Source of the DNA: Bog-473 sp963809715
GTDB lineage: Bacteria; Actinomycetota; Acidimicrobiia; Acidimicrobiales; RAAP-2
Direction of reading: 5' to 3'
DNA: 64,000 bases
Assembly: GCA_963809715.1 (NCBI GenBank)
Contig: CAWEKO010000004.1
Span: 1 to 64,000 of the forward strand
In this document: in pieces, positions 25,761-34,825 of the stretch
How the letters are laid out: each line of letters opens with the position of its first letter
How positions within the stretch are numbered: position 1 is the first letter of the stretch
Made by a program: the position numbers and the translations under genes
Notes under the pieces: generated by a model
Databases searched by the model: none
Told to the model about the DNA's origin: nothing
The model's input: the letters and a program-made list of their open reading frames with translations, nothing else

Positions 25761-26144
25761 TCAGTCATCGGGTGCGAAGCGTTCCCAGGCCGACTGGCGG
25801 GTCATGCCGAGCGCGTCGCCGATCTGGGCCCAGGTGGCCCCGAGGCTGCGGGCCCGGCCGGTCCAGCCCTGCAGGGTCTCCTCGACCTGGGTCCGGGCGG
25901 CCGCCACCTTGGGCAGGTGGGCCAGCACGGCATGGAGGGAGTCCGCCTGCGCCCAGGGCAGCACCTGCGGGGTGGTCCCTTTGCCGGGATGCTGCTCGAT
26001 GATCTGGCGACAGAGGTCGACGCAGTCGTTGCACACGTAGACGGCGGGGCCGGCCACCAGGACCTCGACGTCGGTGTCGGGTCGGAGGCAGAACGAGCAG
26101 CCGGCGATGGCGTCGGCGGCGGTGATCGTGCCGGTCTGCGGCAT
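25761..26144 (-). CDS. ClpX-type C4 zinc finger protein with helix-turn-helix-like tail
   Basis: 127 residues. The N-terminus CSFCLRPDTDVEVLVAGP followed by VYVCNDCVDLCRQIIEQ has four cysteines spaced as in the ClpX zinc-binding domain, but there is no AAA+ ATPase. The C-terminal TGRARSLGATWAQIGDALGMTRQSAWERF is a typical HTH found at the end of small actinobacterial zf-ClpX proteins. Function is unknown; DNA or partner binding is plausible. It heads the three-gene minus-strand set. Confidence 0.85.
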   Translation of the reverse strand: MPQTGTITAADAIAGCSFCLRPDTDVEVLVAGPAVYVCNDCVDLCRQIIEQHPGKGTTPQVLPWAQADSLHAVLAHLPKVAAARTQVEETLQGWTGRARSLGATWAQIGDALGMTRQSAWERFAPDD

Positions 26145-26204
26145 GAGGTGGCGCTCCCTCCCGTGTCAGGGGACACCTTACGGCCGTCAGGGAAGACCTG
26201 ACAA

Positions 26205-26300
26205 GAGCCTCTGGGTTACGGAGCCTCTGGGTTACGGAGCCTCTGGGTTACGGAGCCTCTGGGATACGCAGCCTCAGGAGACGTTGCCTCAGGAGACGTT
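26205..26300. repeat. Four 16-bp tandem repeats plus a duplicated 15-mer
   Basis: GAGCCTCTGGGTTACG occurs at 26205-26220, 26221-26236 and 26237-26252, and once more with one change at 26253-26268. Next, GCCTCAGGAGACGTT occurs twice, at 26271-26285 and 26286-26300; the second copy is the 3' end of the isochorismatase-like gene including its stop. The units are contiguous with no spacers. Confidence 0.9.
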
Positions 26301-26855
26301 GACACCCCGCAGGATCCAGTCGTCGACGGTCATGACGTCGGCCTGACGCGGGAAGACCTTCTCCAGCAGGACCCGGTGCACCTCGGGATCGAAGTCGGCG
26401 CAGGCGTCCTCGAGCACGACCAACTGGTAGTCGAGGTCGGCCGCCTGGCGGAGCGTGGAGAGGACCACGCCACTGGTGGAGATCCCGCACAGGACGAGCT
26501 CGTCGACGGCCGACGAACGCAGGATCACGTCGAGGTCACTCCCGGCGAAGGCGCTGACCCGGCGCTTGGTCACCACGATCTCGGTGGCCAGCGGCGCCAC
26601 CGACGGATGGATCTGCGTCGCCGCGTTGTCTTCGTCGTACCGGTCGCTCCCGGCCAGGTGCGAGAAGATGCGATTGCGCTGGTGTACCTCGGGGGCGCCG
26701 GTCCGGAACGCGACCCGCACGTAGATCACGAGCACGTCGGCGGCCCGGGCGTGCTCGAGGGCCCGCTTGATGGAAGCCAAGAGGGCGTCCGGCTGCTCGA
26801 GGCGCTCGACCACCGTGCCTTGGATGTCCATGATCATGAGTGCCGAACGAGCCAT
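26289..26855 (-). CDS. Isochorismatase-like hydrolase family protein lacking the catalytic cysteine
   Basis: 188 residues from MARSALMIMDIQG (an in-frame GTG six codons upstream is possible). The family aspartate is in MIMDIQ and the lysine in IVVTKRRVSAFAGSDLD. Where most members have a nucleophilic Cys (GxxTxxCV), this one reads CGISTSGVVLSTLRQAADLDY, so the Cys position is Gly. The same SGVVLST variant occurs in a known subgroup whose activity is unclear, so annotation as a cysteine hydrolase would be unsafe. It ends inside a short duplicated sequence. Confidence 0.88.
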   Translation of the reverse strand: MARSALMIMDIQGTVVERLEQPDALLASIKRALEHARAADVLVIYVRVAFRTGAPEVHQRNRIFSHLAGSDRYDEDNAATQIHPSVAPLATEIVVTKRRVSAFAGSDLDVILRSSAVDELVLCGISTSGVVLSTLRQAADLDYQLVVLEDACADFDPEVHRVLLEKVFPRQADVMTVDDWILRGVNVS

Positions 26856-26933
26856 GGCGTCATTGTGGCCCACGGGCCGCCGCTGCTCGTCGACGCTCGA
26901 CAGCGGGGCGACCGCGGGCTGATCCGAGCGTCG

Positions 26934-28226
26934 TCAGTAGAGCGGCGTCGGGTTGAGCACCTTGACCTTGGTCACCGTGCCCGCCTTGCCGGGCTGGATG
27001 GTCCCGATGGCCGCCCACGACGAGCACACCGAGGTGAACTGCGGAATGGCCGTCCCGTTGCAGGTGAAGGTCAGGCCGCCCGACAGCGCGATGGTGACGT
27101 TCTTGTCCGGCGCGATCGTCTGCTCGATGCCCGCCGCCGTGACCGGTTGCGTCGAGCCCTTCATGACGTTGGCGAGGGTGAGCACGGCGGACGCCCCCTC
27201 GGCCTGGTTGCTGCTGACGACGGCGTTTCTGCTCACCTTGGGCATGAAGGCCTTCACGATGGCGGCGTACTCCTCCTCGTCGGTCTTGGACGGTATGGTC
27301 GTCGTGGGGACGTAGGAGCCGGCCAGCGCCCTGTCGAGGGTGGTCGAGTGTTCGATGCTCGGGTCCTGGCAGGTCGGGAGCACGTAGCGGGGCAGCGTGA
27401 GGTGCAGCTTCTCGTAGCCCTTCAGAAACGAGTTGCACAGCGTCAGGTCGCCGATGACGCCGACGGCGGTGGCCCCGCCTGACACCGCCGCCTGCAGCTG
27501 CGCGGAGACGTCCGCCGTCCCCGGGTTCACCGGCTCGGTCTCCAGGGTGACGCCCGCCGCCTTGTAGACGATCCCGCCGAGCGTCTGCACGGTCTGCAGG
27601 GTGGCCGGCGTGCTGTCCACCAGGAAGGCCACGTTCTTGTAGCCGTGCTGCTCGGCGCTCAACGCCATGGCTCCGATGTAGGACGGGAACCCGGACTGGA
27701 GGGCGTAGGCACCCGACGTCGACAGTTCGGCCGACGAGGCGCCCGTCACCACGATGTAAGGGATGCCGGCGGCGACGATCGTCGGCACCTCGGTCGATCC
27801 CTCGTCGGTGAACGGCGCCACCACGGCGACCACGCCGTGCTGGACCATGGCGTTGGCACAGGATTGGCCGCCGGCCGCGGTGGCCTTGTCCCCGCAGACG
27901 AAGAGGTTCACCTTGTGACCCTCGAGGCCCCCCAAGTCCGCATTCAGGTACTCGGTGGCCGCCCGGGCGCCCTGTTCGACGAGGGGCCCGGTCCCCACGG
28001 CGCCCGAGCCACCGGCATCGCTGATGAGGCCGACGGTGACCGCAGACCCGGTGGCCTTGTGCACCGTGACGTTGTGCGACGCCGTCCTCACGTCGGAGAC
28101 GCCCACGCCGGACGCGGGCCCGCCCGACGCGAGCGCGCCCGACAACAGGCCCACCGCCAGGGCGCCCGAGACCGCCAGTCTCCGTACCGCCGGGCGGGGC
28201 CGCCCGCGGGTACCTGTTGTGTGCAC
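26934..28226 (-). CDS. ABC transporter substrate-binding protein, branched-chain amino acid (LivK) type
   Basis: 430 residues from GTG. An Arg-rich head and a hydrophobic signal (AVSGALAVGLLSGALASG) have no lipobox cysteine, so the protein is secreted or anchored otherwise. The type I periplasmic fold is clear: AVTVGLISDAGGSGAVGTG, QGARAATEYLNADLGGLEG, VVAVVAPFTDEGSTEVPTI, GYKNVAFLVDSTPATLQT and GGATAVGVIGDLTLCNSFLK. No LivH/M/G/F permease or ATPase genes adjoin it; the ATPase gene next door is of a different (exporter) class. The ligand could be an amino acid, amide or aromatic acid. Confidence 0.87.
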   Translation of the reverse strand: MHTTGTRGRPRPAVRRLAVSGALAVGLLSGALASGGPASGVGVSDVRTASHNVTVHKATGSAVTVGLISDAGGSGAVGTGPLVEQGARAATEYLNADLGGLEGHKVNLFVCGDKATAAGGQSCANAMVQHGVVAVVAPFTDEGSTEVPTIVAAGIPYIVVTGASSAELSTSGAYALQSGFPSYIGAMALSAEQHGYKNVAFLVDSTPATLQTVQTLGGIVYKAAGVTLETEPVNPGTADVSAQLQAAVSGGATAVGVIGDLTLCNSFLKGYEKLHLTLPRYVLPTCQDPSIEHSTTLDRALAGSYVPTTTIPSKTDEEEYAAIVKAFMPKVSRNAVVSSNQAEGASAVLTLANVMKGSTQPVTAAGIEQTIAPDKNVTIALSGGLTFTCNGTAIPQFTSVCSSWAAIGTIQPGKAGTVTKVKVLNPTPLY

Positions 28227-28394
28227 CGTTCCTCCTCGGGGTCGGGCAGCGCTGTGCTCACCGGTCGCAGCACGCTCCCCGGAGTCCGCGCGACACAGGG
28301 CGTCGCTCGTCCCGTCTCCAGAACTCCATCTTGTCGCACCAGGTTCGACGATTTGCCGCAGGCCGCTGTGGACCTCACGAATGCTGCAACGGGA

Positions 28395-29330
28395 TCAGTC
28401 TCGCAGCTCTTTCCCAGTCAGGCTCAAGAAGACGTCCTCGAGGTTGGGCGAACGCACCTCGACCCCCGTCAGCTCGACGCGATGCCGACCGGCCACGACC
28501 ACCACGGCGGGCAGGACGGCGGGCCCGTGCTCCGTCGTCAGCTCCAGGTGGCCGTCGACCTCGCCCACATCGTGCACGAGCTCGAGTTCACGGCAGGCGG
28601 CGGCCAGCTCGTCGAGGTCGTCCGGCGCGCAACTCAGGTGCACCTTGTCGCGGCCGCCGTGCTCGGCGATCAGTCCCTCCGCCGTCCCCTCCGCGATGAG
28701 GTGGCCGTCGTCGATGATGCCGATGCGGTCGCACAGCTTCGAGGCCTCCTCCATGTAGTGGGTCGTGTAGAGAACGGCGATGCCCAGCGCGGCCACCGTC
28801 TCGAGGATGGCGTTGCGGCTCTGCGGATCGACGCCCACGGTCGGCTCGTCGAGCACGAGCAGCTTGGGCTTGTGCAACAGGCCGGCGGCCATGTTGGCCC
28901 GACGCTTCATGCCGCCCGAATAGGTCCCGATGCGATCCTTCCCCCGGTCGGAGAGGCCGACGACTTCGAGCGTCTCGGCGATGCGGGCCTCGAGGTCCTT
29001 GCCCGAGAGCCCGTAGAGCTGGCCGAAGAAGGTCAGGTTCTCGGTGGCCGTCAGGTCCGGGTACAGGGCCAGTTCCTGGGGGACGTAGCCGACGGTCCGC
29101 TTGGCCTCGAGGGAGCCGCCCTCGTGGCCGTCGATGGTGATCTGGCCTTCGTCACGGAGGACAAGCCCGCAGAGCAATGAGATGGTCGTCGTCTTCCCCG
29201 CTCCGTTGGGACCGAGCAGCCCGTAGCACTCGTTCTCCCCGATGGAGAAGGACACGCCGTCGACGGCCGGCCGGTCGCCGTACCACTTGCGGAGACCCTG
29301 GCAGAACAGCATCGGTGCCCGTTCCATCAC
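28395..29330 (-). CDS. ABC transporter ATP-binding protein, exporter type, without adjacent permease
   Basis: 311 residues: Walker A GPNGAGKTTT, YSGGMKRRANMAAG signature, LLVLDEPTVGVDPQS Walker B, and TTHYMEEASKLCDRI, with a C-terminal VRSPNLEDVFLSLTGKELRD that matches the DrrA/CcmA-like exporter ATPases. The permease gene normally next to such ATPases is missing on both sides. It may pair with a permease elsewhere, or one has been lost. Start taken at MMERAP (29330), with a second ATG one codon on. Confidence 0.93.
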   Translation of the reverse strand: MMERAPMLFCQGLRKWYGDRPAVDGVSFSIGENECYGLLGPNGAGKTTTISLLCGLVLRDEGQITIDGHEGGSLEAKRTVGYVPQELALYPDLTATENLTFFGQLYGLSGKDLEARIAETLEVVGLSDRGKDRIGTYSGGMKRRANMAAGLLHKPKLLVLDEPTVGVDPQSRNAILETVAALGIAVLYTTHYMEEASKLCDRIGIIDDGHLIAEGTAEGLIAEHGGRDKVHLSCAPDDLDELAAACRELELVHDVGEVDGHLELTTEHGPAVLPAVVVVAGRHRVELTGVEVRSPNLEDVFLSLTGKELRD

Positions 29331-29407
29331 CCTCCCTCCGAAAGTCCTCTCGACTGCGACCCTCGCAGAGCGGCTCAGGGCTCCGAGGCCTGCTGCAGCG
29401 GGGCTGA

Positions 29408-30832
29408 TTATTCCTCGGCGAGGAGGAGGGGGTACGACGCGGCACCGAGGCCCAGGATCTCCTCGCGGTCCTCGGCCAGGAGGAAACCTGCCTCGATCGC
29501 CTCATCGAGCGATGCGGTGAACCGCTCGAGGTACTCGTCCTTGCCTCCCCCGTAGAGGGCGGCGAGCGCCGCCTCGTCGAAGGGCACGGTGCGGCCGAAA
29601 AGGACGGCGAAGTCCGCTCCGGTCTGGCCCAGCCCGGAGAGCATCGCGGTGGGGGCGTCGACCCACGGCGTGCGGATGCCGCCGGTGGCGTTGCCCTGGC
29701 CGTCGAGGTGATAGCTCTGGCCCGACTCCTCGAGGTCGAGCCGGGGCGCGATCGGCGCGGCGTGACCTTCGGCGGCCCAGCGCACCAGCTGGGCCAGTGC
29801 GGCCTGGGCGACGTAGTGCTGCTGGGGTCCGGCGTTGACCGGGGTCGGCGTCTCACCCATGATGAGGTTCCGGGTGGGCCGCATGAGCTCGGCCAGCCGT
29901 GCCGGGCTGAGCGTGCCGTCGTCGTGGCGCCCGGCGCTCACCGTGTAGGTGTCGGCGTGGGCCGCCCCCGGCATCTCCCAGACGCGGACGTGCTTGGAGT
30001 CCGGTTGCGCAGCCAGGTGACCGCCGAGGACGACGAGATCCGTCTCGCTCTGCAGGATGAGGACGGGGACCCGGGCGTCCTCGCGGATCCGCTCGCCGCT
30101 CGACGAGATCATGCGTGTCGTCTCTTCGAAGCCGAGCCGGTCCCGGGTCGGGATGAACACGCCGTCGATGGAGACGCCGATACCGGGCCGCCCATGGACG
30201 AAGTAGCCGTCGAACACGCGCGTGTGCGGGTCGACCGCGTTGATGTACGTGACCAGACAAGCCGCCGACTGGGACTCGCCCGCCGCGAGCACGTGTTGGG
30301 CCGCCAGGCCGCCAAGCGGGTTCTGCTCGGCCGGGAGGCGCACGAGCCGGGCCACCTGGGTGAACATGTCGAAGGACCAGGCGTCGCCCGGGTGTTCGAG
30401 CGCGGCGTAGCGCTCGGGGGCCAACAGCTTGAGGTGGATGCTCTGGACGAACCCTCCGCCGTCGATACCGACCTTCTGGGCCGAGACCCCGACCCAGGCG
30501 TGGCCCTGGGCGGCCAGGTGCCGATGGAAGAAGCCCCAGTCAGGTGCGGCGTCGATCCCGGCCGAGACGTTGTGCCACTCCACGACGACCGTGCCGCTGA
30601 AGCGCTCGGGATCACTCGGTCGGCGCACGACGATCCGGGTGCGGAACGGAGCTTCGGGGCCGGGCTTCACGTCCCACCGGCCGTCGGCGCCGCGCTCACC
30701 CTTGAGCTCGTAGGACTCTGCCGTGCCCGAGACGGCGTACTCCGTCTCCTCGTACCCCAGCGTGGCCAGGTCGTAGTCCCGCATCACGTCCGGGGCCGCC
30801 CCGGGCATCACTTCGAACGACGCTGTGCTCAT
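29408..30832 (-). CDS. Alpha/beta hydrolase domain-containing protein (Abhydrolase_10-like)
   Basis: 474 residues from the ATG at 30832, which follows GGGGAGG. The N-terminal half is a beta-rich domain (EYAVSGTAESYELKGERGAD, RIVVRRPSDPERFSGTVVVE). HVLAAGESQSAACLVTYIN carries the nucleophile elbow G-E-S-Q-S, VPVLILQSETDLVVLGG the acid region, and EMPGAAHADTYTVS the histidine. Proteins of this DUF family occur in terpenoid/steroid degraders and are probably esterases or lactonases. There is no signal peptide. The gene sits between the orphan ATPase and the broken CaiB gene. Confidence 0.85.
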   Translation of the reverse strand: MSTASFEVMPGAAPDVMRDYDLATLGYEETEYAVSGTAESYELKGERGADGRWDVKPGPEAPFRTRIVVRRPSDPERFSGTVVVEWHNVSAGIDAAPDWGFFHRHLAAQGHAWVGVSAQKVGIDGGGFVQSIHLKLLAPERYAALEHPGDAWSFDMFTQVARLVRLPAEQNPLGGLAAQHVLAAGESQSAACLVTYINAVDPHTRVFDGYFVHGRPGIGVSIDGVFIPTRDRLGFEETTRMISSSGERIREDARVPVLILQSETDLVVLGGHLAAQPDSKHVRVWEMPGAAHADTYTVSAGRHDDGTLSPARLAELMRPTRNLIMGETPTPVNAGPQQHYVAQAALAQLVRWAAEGHAAPIAPRLDLEESGQSYHLDGQGNATGGIRTPWVDAPTAMLSGLGQTGADFAVLFGRTVPFDEAALAALYGGGKDEYLERFTASLDEAIEAGFLLAEDREEILGLGAASYPLLLAEE

Positions 30833-30962
30833 GGCAGCCTCCCCACTCGGCGGATCCGTTGCACCGTAGCCGTGTGGCCGTAAGGCGGGTCGGGGAGTCC
30901 GCCGCCGGATGGTTCGTTCAACGAGAGGCGCCGTCGCGCCGCACCTCGCCGAACGGACGATC

Positions 30963-32187
30963 TCAGCCGGCGGCGGACTGACCGTCGAAGGCCACGCCCT
31001 CGGCCACCAGGAGGTCGACCTTGCCGGCATCGAAGTCGAGCTCGGCCAGGACCTCGCGGGTGTGCTCACCCACGTGGGGGGCGCGGAAGCGCGGGATCGG
31101 TGGCTCCCCCTCGAAGTCCACCGGGGTGGCCAGCATGGGCATGCTGCTCTGGTCGTCCGGCACCTGGACCACGGCCTTGGCCGCGTGGAACTGCTCGTCG
31201 GCCACGACGTCGTCGATGGAGTTCACCCGGCTCCAGAACAGCTCGGGCTCGGAGTCGAAGATCTCCGCCCACTCGTCGAGCGGCTTGGTGGCGAAGATCT
31301 CGTCGAGCAGCCCGATCAGCTCGCGGGCGTTGACGGCCCGGCCGGTGGCCTTGGCGAAGCGCTCGTCGGAAAGCCATTCGGGCTTGCCCACGGCCCGGGC
31401 CAGGGCGGGCCAGTGGCGATCCCCCTCGAGGCCGACGATCCAGAACTGGCGCCCGTCCCCGGCCGTGTAGTTGTTCAGCACCGGGCTGTACATCGTCTCG
31501 CGGACCCCGATGCCCAGCGTCTGGCCCCACATCAGCGTGACGTTGAGGTCGAATCCGATGGTGTAGCAACCCTGGCGCAGCAGCGAGGTGGAGACGACCT
31601 GGCCCCTGCCCGTCCGGGCGCGCTCGACCAGTGCCGCGCTCGACCATGGCGGCCGCCGTCATGGCGGCCGAGTGGTCACCCATGCCGCCGCGCTGGAAGG
31701 GCAGCGGGCCGCCGGGGGTGCGCAACGAGTCCGCGATGCCGGCCCGGGCCCAGAAGGCGGCGATGTCGTAGGCACCTTTATCGGCGTCGGGACCCTCCAG
31801 GCCGTACCCAGTGATGATGGCGTAGACCAGTCCCGGATGGCGCTGGCGCACTTCCTCGGGACCCAGGCCCATGCGCTCGAGACCCGACGGCCGCAGGTTT
31901 GTGAGGAAGACGTCGGCCGTGGCCACCAGCTCGTGGGCCAGTGCGACGCCGCGCTCGCTCGAGAGGTCGAGTGCAATGGCCCGCTTGCCCCGGTTGTCCA
32001 GCTCGAAGACGGGGTTCGAGGGCAGATCCCCACCGAGAACATTCAGGAAGGTGCGGCACGGGTCGCCCTCGGGAGGTTCGATCTTGACGACGTCGGCGCC
32101 CCAGTCGGCCAGGATGCCACCGGCGCCCGGGCCGGCGACCCACACGCCGAGTTCGACGACGCGGATGCCCTCCATCGGTCCGCTCAT
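30963..32187 (-). pseudogene. CaiB/BaiF family III CoA-transferase, frameshifted by a 16-bp duplication
   Basis: The N-terminal half (GIRVVELGVWVAGPGAGGIL, DVVKIEPPEGDP, DNRGKRAIALDL) is in one frame to about 31640. The rest (RTGRGQVVSTSLLRQG, then the small domain QFWIVGLEGDRHWPALARAV, NSIDDVVADEQFHAAKAVV and PHVGEHTREVLAELDFDAG) is in another. The break coincides with CGCTCGACCA repeated at 31621-31630 and 31637-31646; removing 16 bp joins the two halves perfectly. Otherwise it is full length, about 405 residues. An assembly error is possible. It is the promoter-distal member of a minus-strand operon with the LLM and amidohydrolase genes. Confidence 0.85.
31621..31646. repeat. 16-bp duplication responsible for the CaiB frameshift
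   Basis: CGCTCGACCA at 31621-31630 recurs at 31637-31646, separated by GTGCCG. The 16-bp period is not a multiple of three, so it shifts the reading frame. Confidence 0.85.
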
Positions 32188-32321
32188 GCGTCGGCCGGGG
32201 TTGTGGTGAAACGAACGGGCATCGACTCAATCCCCCTCATGAAGTTGGACGGACGGTATTCCAAGGACGAGCGGCCGGCCAGTGCGAGGCGGGGCCGACT
32301 TGCCGCGGCGCGAGCTTGGTC

Positions 32322-33290
32322 TCACGAGAAGGCCGGCAGGACCTCCGCCTCGAAGAGACGCAGGCTGGACCAGGCCAGCTCCGGGGGCATCCCTCCGCAC
32401 AACGGGTGCAGGAGGGTGAACGGGAACGGCCCGTCCTTCAACTCCTGGATCAGCTGTTCGGGTGTGAGGACGGCGTACTGGCCACTGGCTCGGAGCTCTT
32501 CGTCGTCCTCGACCATCCGATAGGGCGAGGCCACCTGCTCCTGGGCCTGCCAGAGGCCGTAGGCGTTGCTTTCGTGCCGGAAGAAGGGCGCCATGTCGCT
32601 CCAGCCCTGCTCGGCGTCGGTGGCCAAGGCGACCACACGGTTCGCGCCGATGATGGACGGGCCGGGATCGGGTCGACCCAGCTTCTGCACCTCGTCGCGG
32701 TAGAAGTCCCACACCTCGGGCACCGAGGGCACGAACCCGTCGCCGATGCGCGCCGCCCGGCGCGCCGCCGCCTCGCTGCTGCCGCCCATGGTGATACTGA
32801 TGCCGTCGGAGTAGGGGGCGGGCGTGAGGCGCACGGTCCGACCCCTGTAGTCGAACGGCTCGCCGCTGAAGGCACCGCGCAGCGTGGACACGACCTCGGT
32901 GATCCGGCGCACCCGCTCCTTCGTCGGTACTCCGTACATGGCGAACTCGTCACTGACGTAGCCGCCACCGATCACCAGATCGACCCGGCCCTTGGTCAGA
33001 TTGTCCAGGACAAGCAGGTCCTCGGAGAGGCGGATCGGCTCGTAGAACGGTGCCACCAGCGCCGCGATGCTGAAGCGCACCGTGCTCGTCCGCGCCCCCA
33101 TGGCGGCGATCATCGGAATGGGGCTGGGCAGGTACCCGTCATCGGACCCGTGATGCTCCGAGATGGCGATGCTCACGCACCCCAGGCGGTCGGCCCACTC
33201 GGCGATCTCGAGCGCCGTGTCGTAGCGCTCCGCCATGGACGTACCGGCGAGGGCCGGATTACGGAGGTCGAACCGCATGGCGAACAGCAT
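32322..33290 (-). CDS. LLM-class flavin/F420-dependent oxidoreductase
   Basis: 322 residues from the ATG at 33290 (MLFAMRFDLRNPA). The luciferase-like barrel shows EIAEWADRLGCVSIAISEHH, TSTVRFSIAALVAPFYEPIR, EDLLVLDNLTKGRVDLVIGGG (the standard S/N-x-G-R strand) and YRGRTVRLTPAPYSDGISI. It should reduce or monooxygenate an organic substrate using FMNH2 or F420H2. It lies between the amidohydrolase gene (32 bp upstream) and the broken CaiB gene, in the same transcription unit. Confidence 0.9.
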   Translation of the reverse strand: MLFAMRFDLRNPALAGTSMAERYDTALEIAEWADRLGCVSIAISEHHGSDDGYLPSPIPMIAAMGARTSTVRFSIAALVAPFYEPIRLSEDLLVLDNLTKGRVDLVIGGGYVSDEFAMYGVPTKERVRRITEVVSTLRGAFSGEPFDYRGRTVRLTPAPYSDGISITMGGSSEAAARRAARIGDGFVPSVPEVWDFYRDEVQKLGRPDPGPSIIGANRVVALATDAEQGWSDMAPFFRHESNAYGLWQAQEQVASPYRMVEDDEELRASGQYAVLTPEQLIQELKDGPFPFTLLHPLCGGMPPELAWSSLRLFEAEVLPAFS

Positions 33291-33322
33291 GATGGTCGTC
33301 CCCCCGCTGTCGCCGTCGGGGC

Positions 33323-34621
33323 CTAGCGCGCCCCGGCGGGGGTCTTGGCGACGTTGGCCCCGAGATCCATCGACCGCACGGGCCCGGTTGCCGCCGCCTT
33401 CGGCTTGGTCGACCGGATGGACACGTCGCGGCCCGCGGCCTTGGCCCGCAGGGCACCGACCGTGCAGTTCTCCCGCCCGCCGAGGATCGGGAAGGGGTCG
33501 TACGAGAAGTGCCGCATGGCGTTGAGGTGGGTCATCCGGTCCACATCGTGGTCGCTGACCCCTTCGAGGTAGCCGGCCAGTTCCTCCGGGGAGAAGGGCC
33601 AGGTGGAGTCCGAGTGCGGGTAGTCGCACTCCCACATGACGTTGTCCATGTTCAGGAAGTCGCGGCTGGCCACGCCGAAGCGGTCGTCGATGAAGCACGT
33701 CAACACGTGCTCGTCGAAGACCTCGCTCGGCAACCGGTCACCGAAGTCCTGGCCCGTCCACGTGTGGTGCTGACGGTACTGGTAGTCGATGCGCTCGAGG
33801 AAATAGGGAATCCATCCGATGCCGCCCTCGGACAGTGCGACGCGCACGTCAGGGAACTTTCGGAAGATGGGCGACCAGATGAGGTCCGTGGCCGCCTGCA
33901 CGATGTTGATCGGGGTCAGGGTGATCAGGCAGTCGATGGGCGCATCGTCCGACGTGATCACCATCTGCGACGAGGACCCGATGTGCATGCAGGCCACGAC
34001 GCCCTCGTCGCTGCAGGCCTTCCAGAACGGATCCCAGTGGTCCGAGTGCAGGCTGGGCCAACCCAGCTTGGAGGGGTTCTCGGAGAAGGTGACGGCGTGG
34101 GCACCCTTGGCCGCCGTCCGGCGCACCTCGGCCGCCAGGACCTCGGGATCCCAGATCGCCGGCAGTGCCAGCGGGAGGAAGCGACCGGGCTGCGAGCCGC
34201 ACCACTCGTCGATGTGCCAGTCGTTGTACGCCTGGATCATTGCCAGGGCGACGTCCTTGTCCTTGGTCCGGGCGAACAGCTGCCCGCAGAACTGCGGGAA
34301 GGAGGGGAAGCACAAGGACCCCAGCACCCCGTTGGCGTTCATGTCCATGACCCGCTCGTCGATGTCGTAGCAGCCCGCTCGCAGCTCGGCGAAGGAGGTC
34401 GGCTCGATCCCGTACTCGTCCTTGGGGCGTCCGGCGACCGCGTTGAGGGCCACGTTGCCCACGTCGGTGCCCTCGTAGCGCCACGCGTTGGTGCCGTCCT
34501 CCCTGGTCACGAACTGGGGAGCCAGGTCCGCATACTTGGCCGGCAGCCGGCCCTCGAAGAGGTCGGGGGGCTCGACCACATGGTCGTCCACACTCACGAG
34601 AACCATGTCTTCGGTACGCAT
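33323..34621 (-). CDS. Amidohydrolase (amidohydrolase_2 family)
   Basis: 432 residues after a clear AAGGAGG site. The metal motif is DDHVVEPPDLF (D-x-H form used by the ACMS decarboxylase/amidohydrolase_2 group), then GTNAWRYEGTDVGNV, LPLALPAIWDPEVLAAEVRR, CMHIGSS (metal His), LSEGGIGWIPYFLERIDY and MWECDYPHSDSTWP (metal Asp). Likely roles are hydrolysis or decarboxylation of a ring-cleavage intermediate. It begins 13 bp after the remaining C-terminus of the disrupted crotonase gene, so it was downstream of that gene in one operon. Confidence 0.92.
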   Translation of the reverse strand: MRTEDMVLVSVDDHVVEPPDLFEGRLPAKYADLAPQFVTREDGTNAWRYEGTDVGNVALNAVAGRPKDEYGIEPTSFAELRAGCYDIDERVMDMNANGVLGSLCFPSFPQFCGQLFARTKDKDVALAMIQAYNDWHIDEWCGSQPGRFLPLALPAIWDPEVLAAEVRRTAAKGAHAVTFSENPSKLGWPSLHSDHWDPFWKACSDEGVVACMHIGSSSQMVITSDDAPIDCLITLTPINIVQAATDLIWSPIFRKFPDVRVALSEGGIGWIPYFLERIDYQYRQHHTWTGQDFGDRLPSEVFDEHVLTCFIDDRFGVASRDFLNMDNVMWECDYPHSDSTWPFSPEELAGYLEGVSDHDVDRMTHLNAMRHFSYDPFPILGGRENCTVGALRAKAAGRDVSIRSTKPKAAATGPVRSMDLGANVAKTPAGAR

Positions 34622-34633
34622 CGGCGTTCCTCC

Positions 34634-34825
34634 TTACGATCCGTTGCTCGAAACTGCAGGCTTGGCGATCTCGGTCTTCATGTCGTCCAGCAGCATCAAG
34701 ATTGGCAGGCCGGTCTCGCTCAGCGTATTCCCATGACCCGTCTCATGGATGTCGAAAACCGAGTGGACTGCCGCGTCGAAGGCCATGACGTCGAGGGTCT
34801 GATTCACCGCTCGCTCGTCCTGCCG
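34634..34825 (-). pseudogene. C-terminal fragment of an interrupted enoyl-CoA hydratase (crotonase)
   Basis: The last 63 codons of a crotonase-like reading frame: RQDERAVNQTLDVMAFDAAV, HSVFDIHETGHGN, GLPILMLLDDMKTEIAK. This is the helix following the ...KKRPFAARQ segment seen at 37.4 kb. The text upstream of RQDER belongs to unrelated DNA. It joins naturally to the fragment at 37403-37654, so both are halves of one gene separated by an insertion. Confidence 0.75.

Noticed and set aside
26205..26268. CRISPR array
   Set aside because: The four 16-bp units are directly contiguous with no spacers and no cas genes are nearby.
29708..30883. 391-codon plus-strand frame opposite the hydrolase
   Set aside because: Antisense shadow of a gene with a complete catalytic triad.
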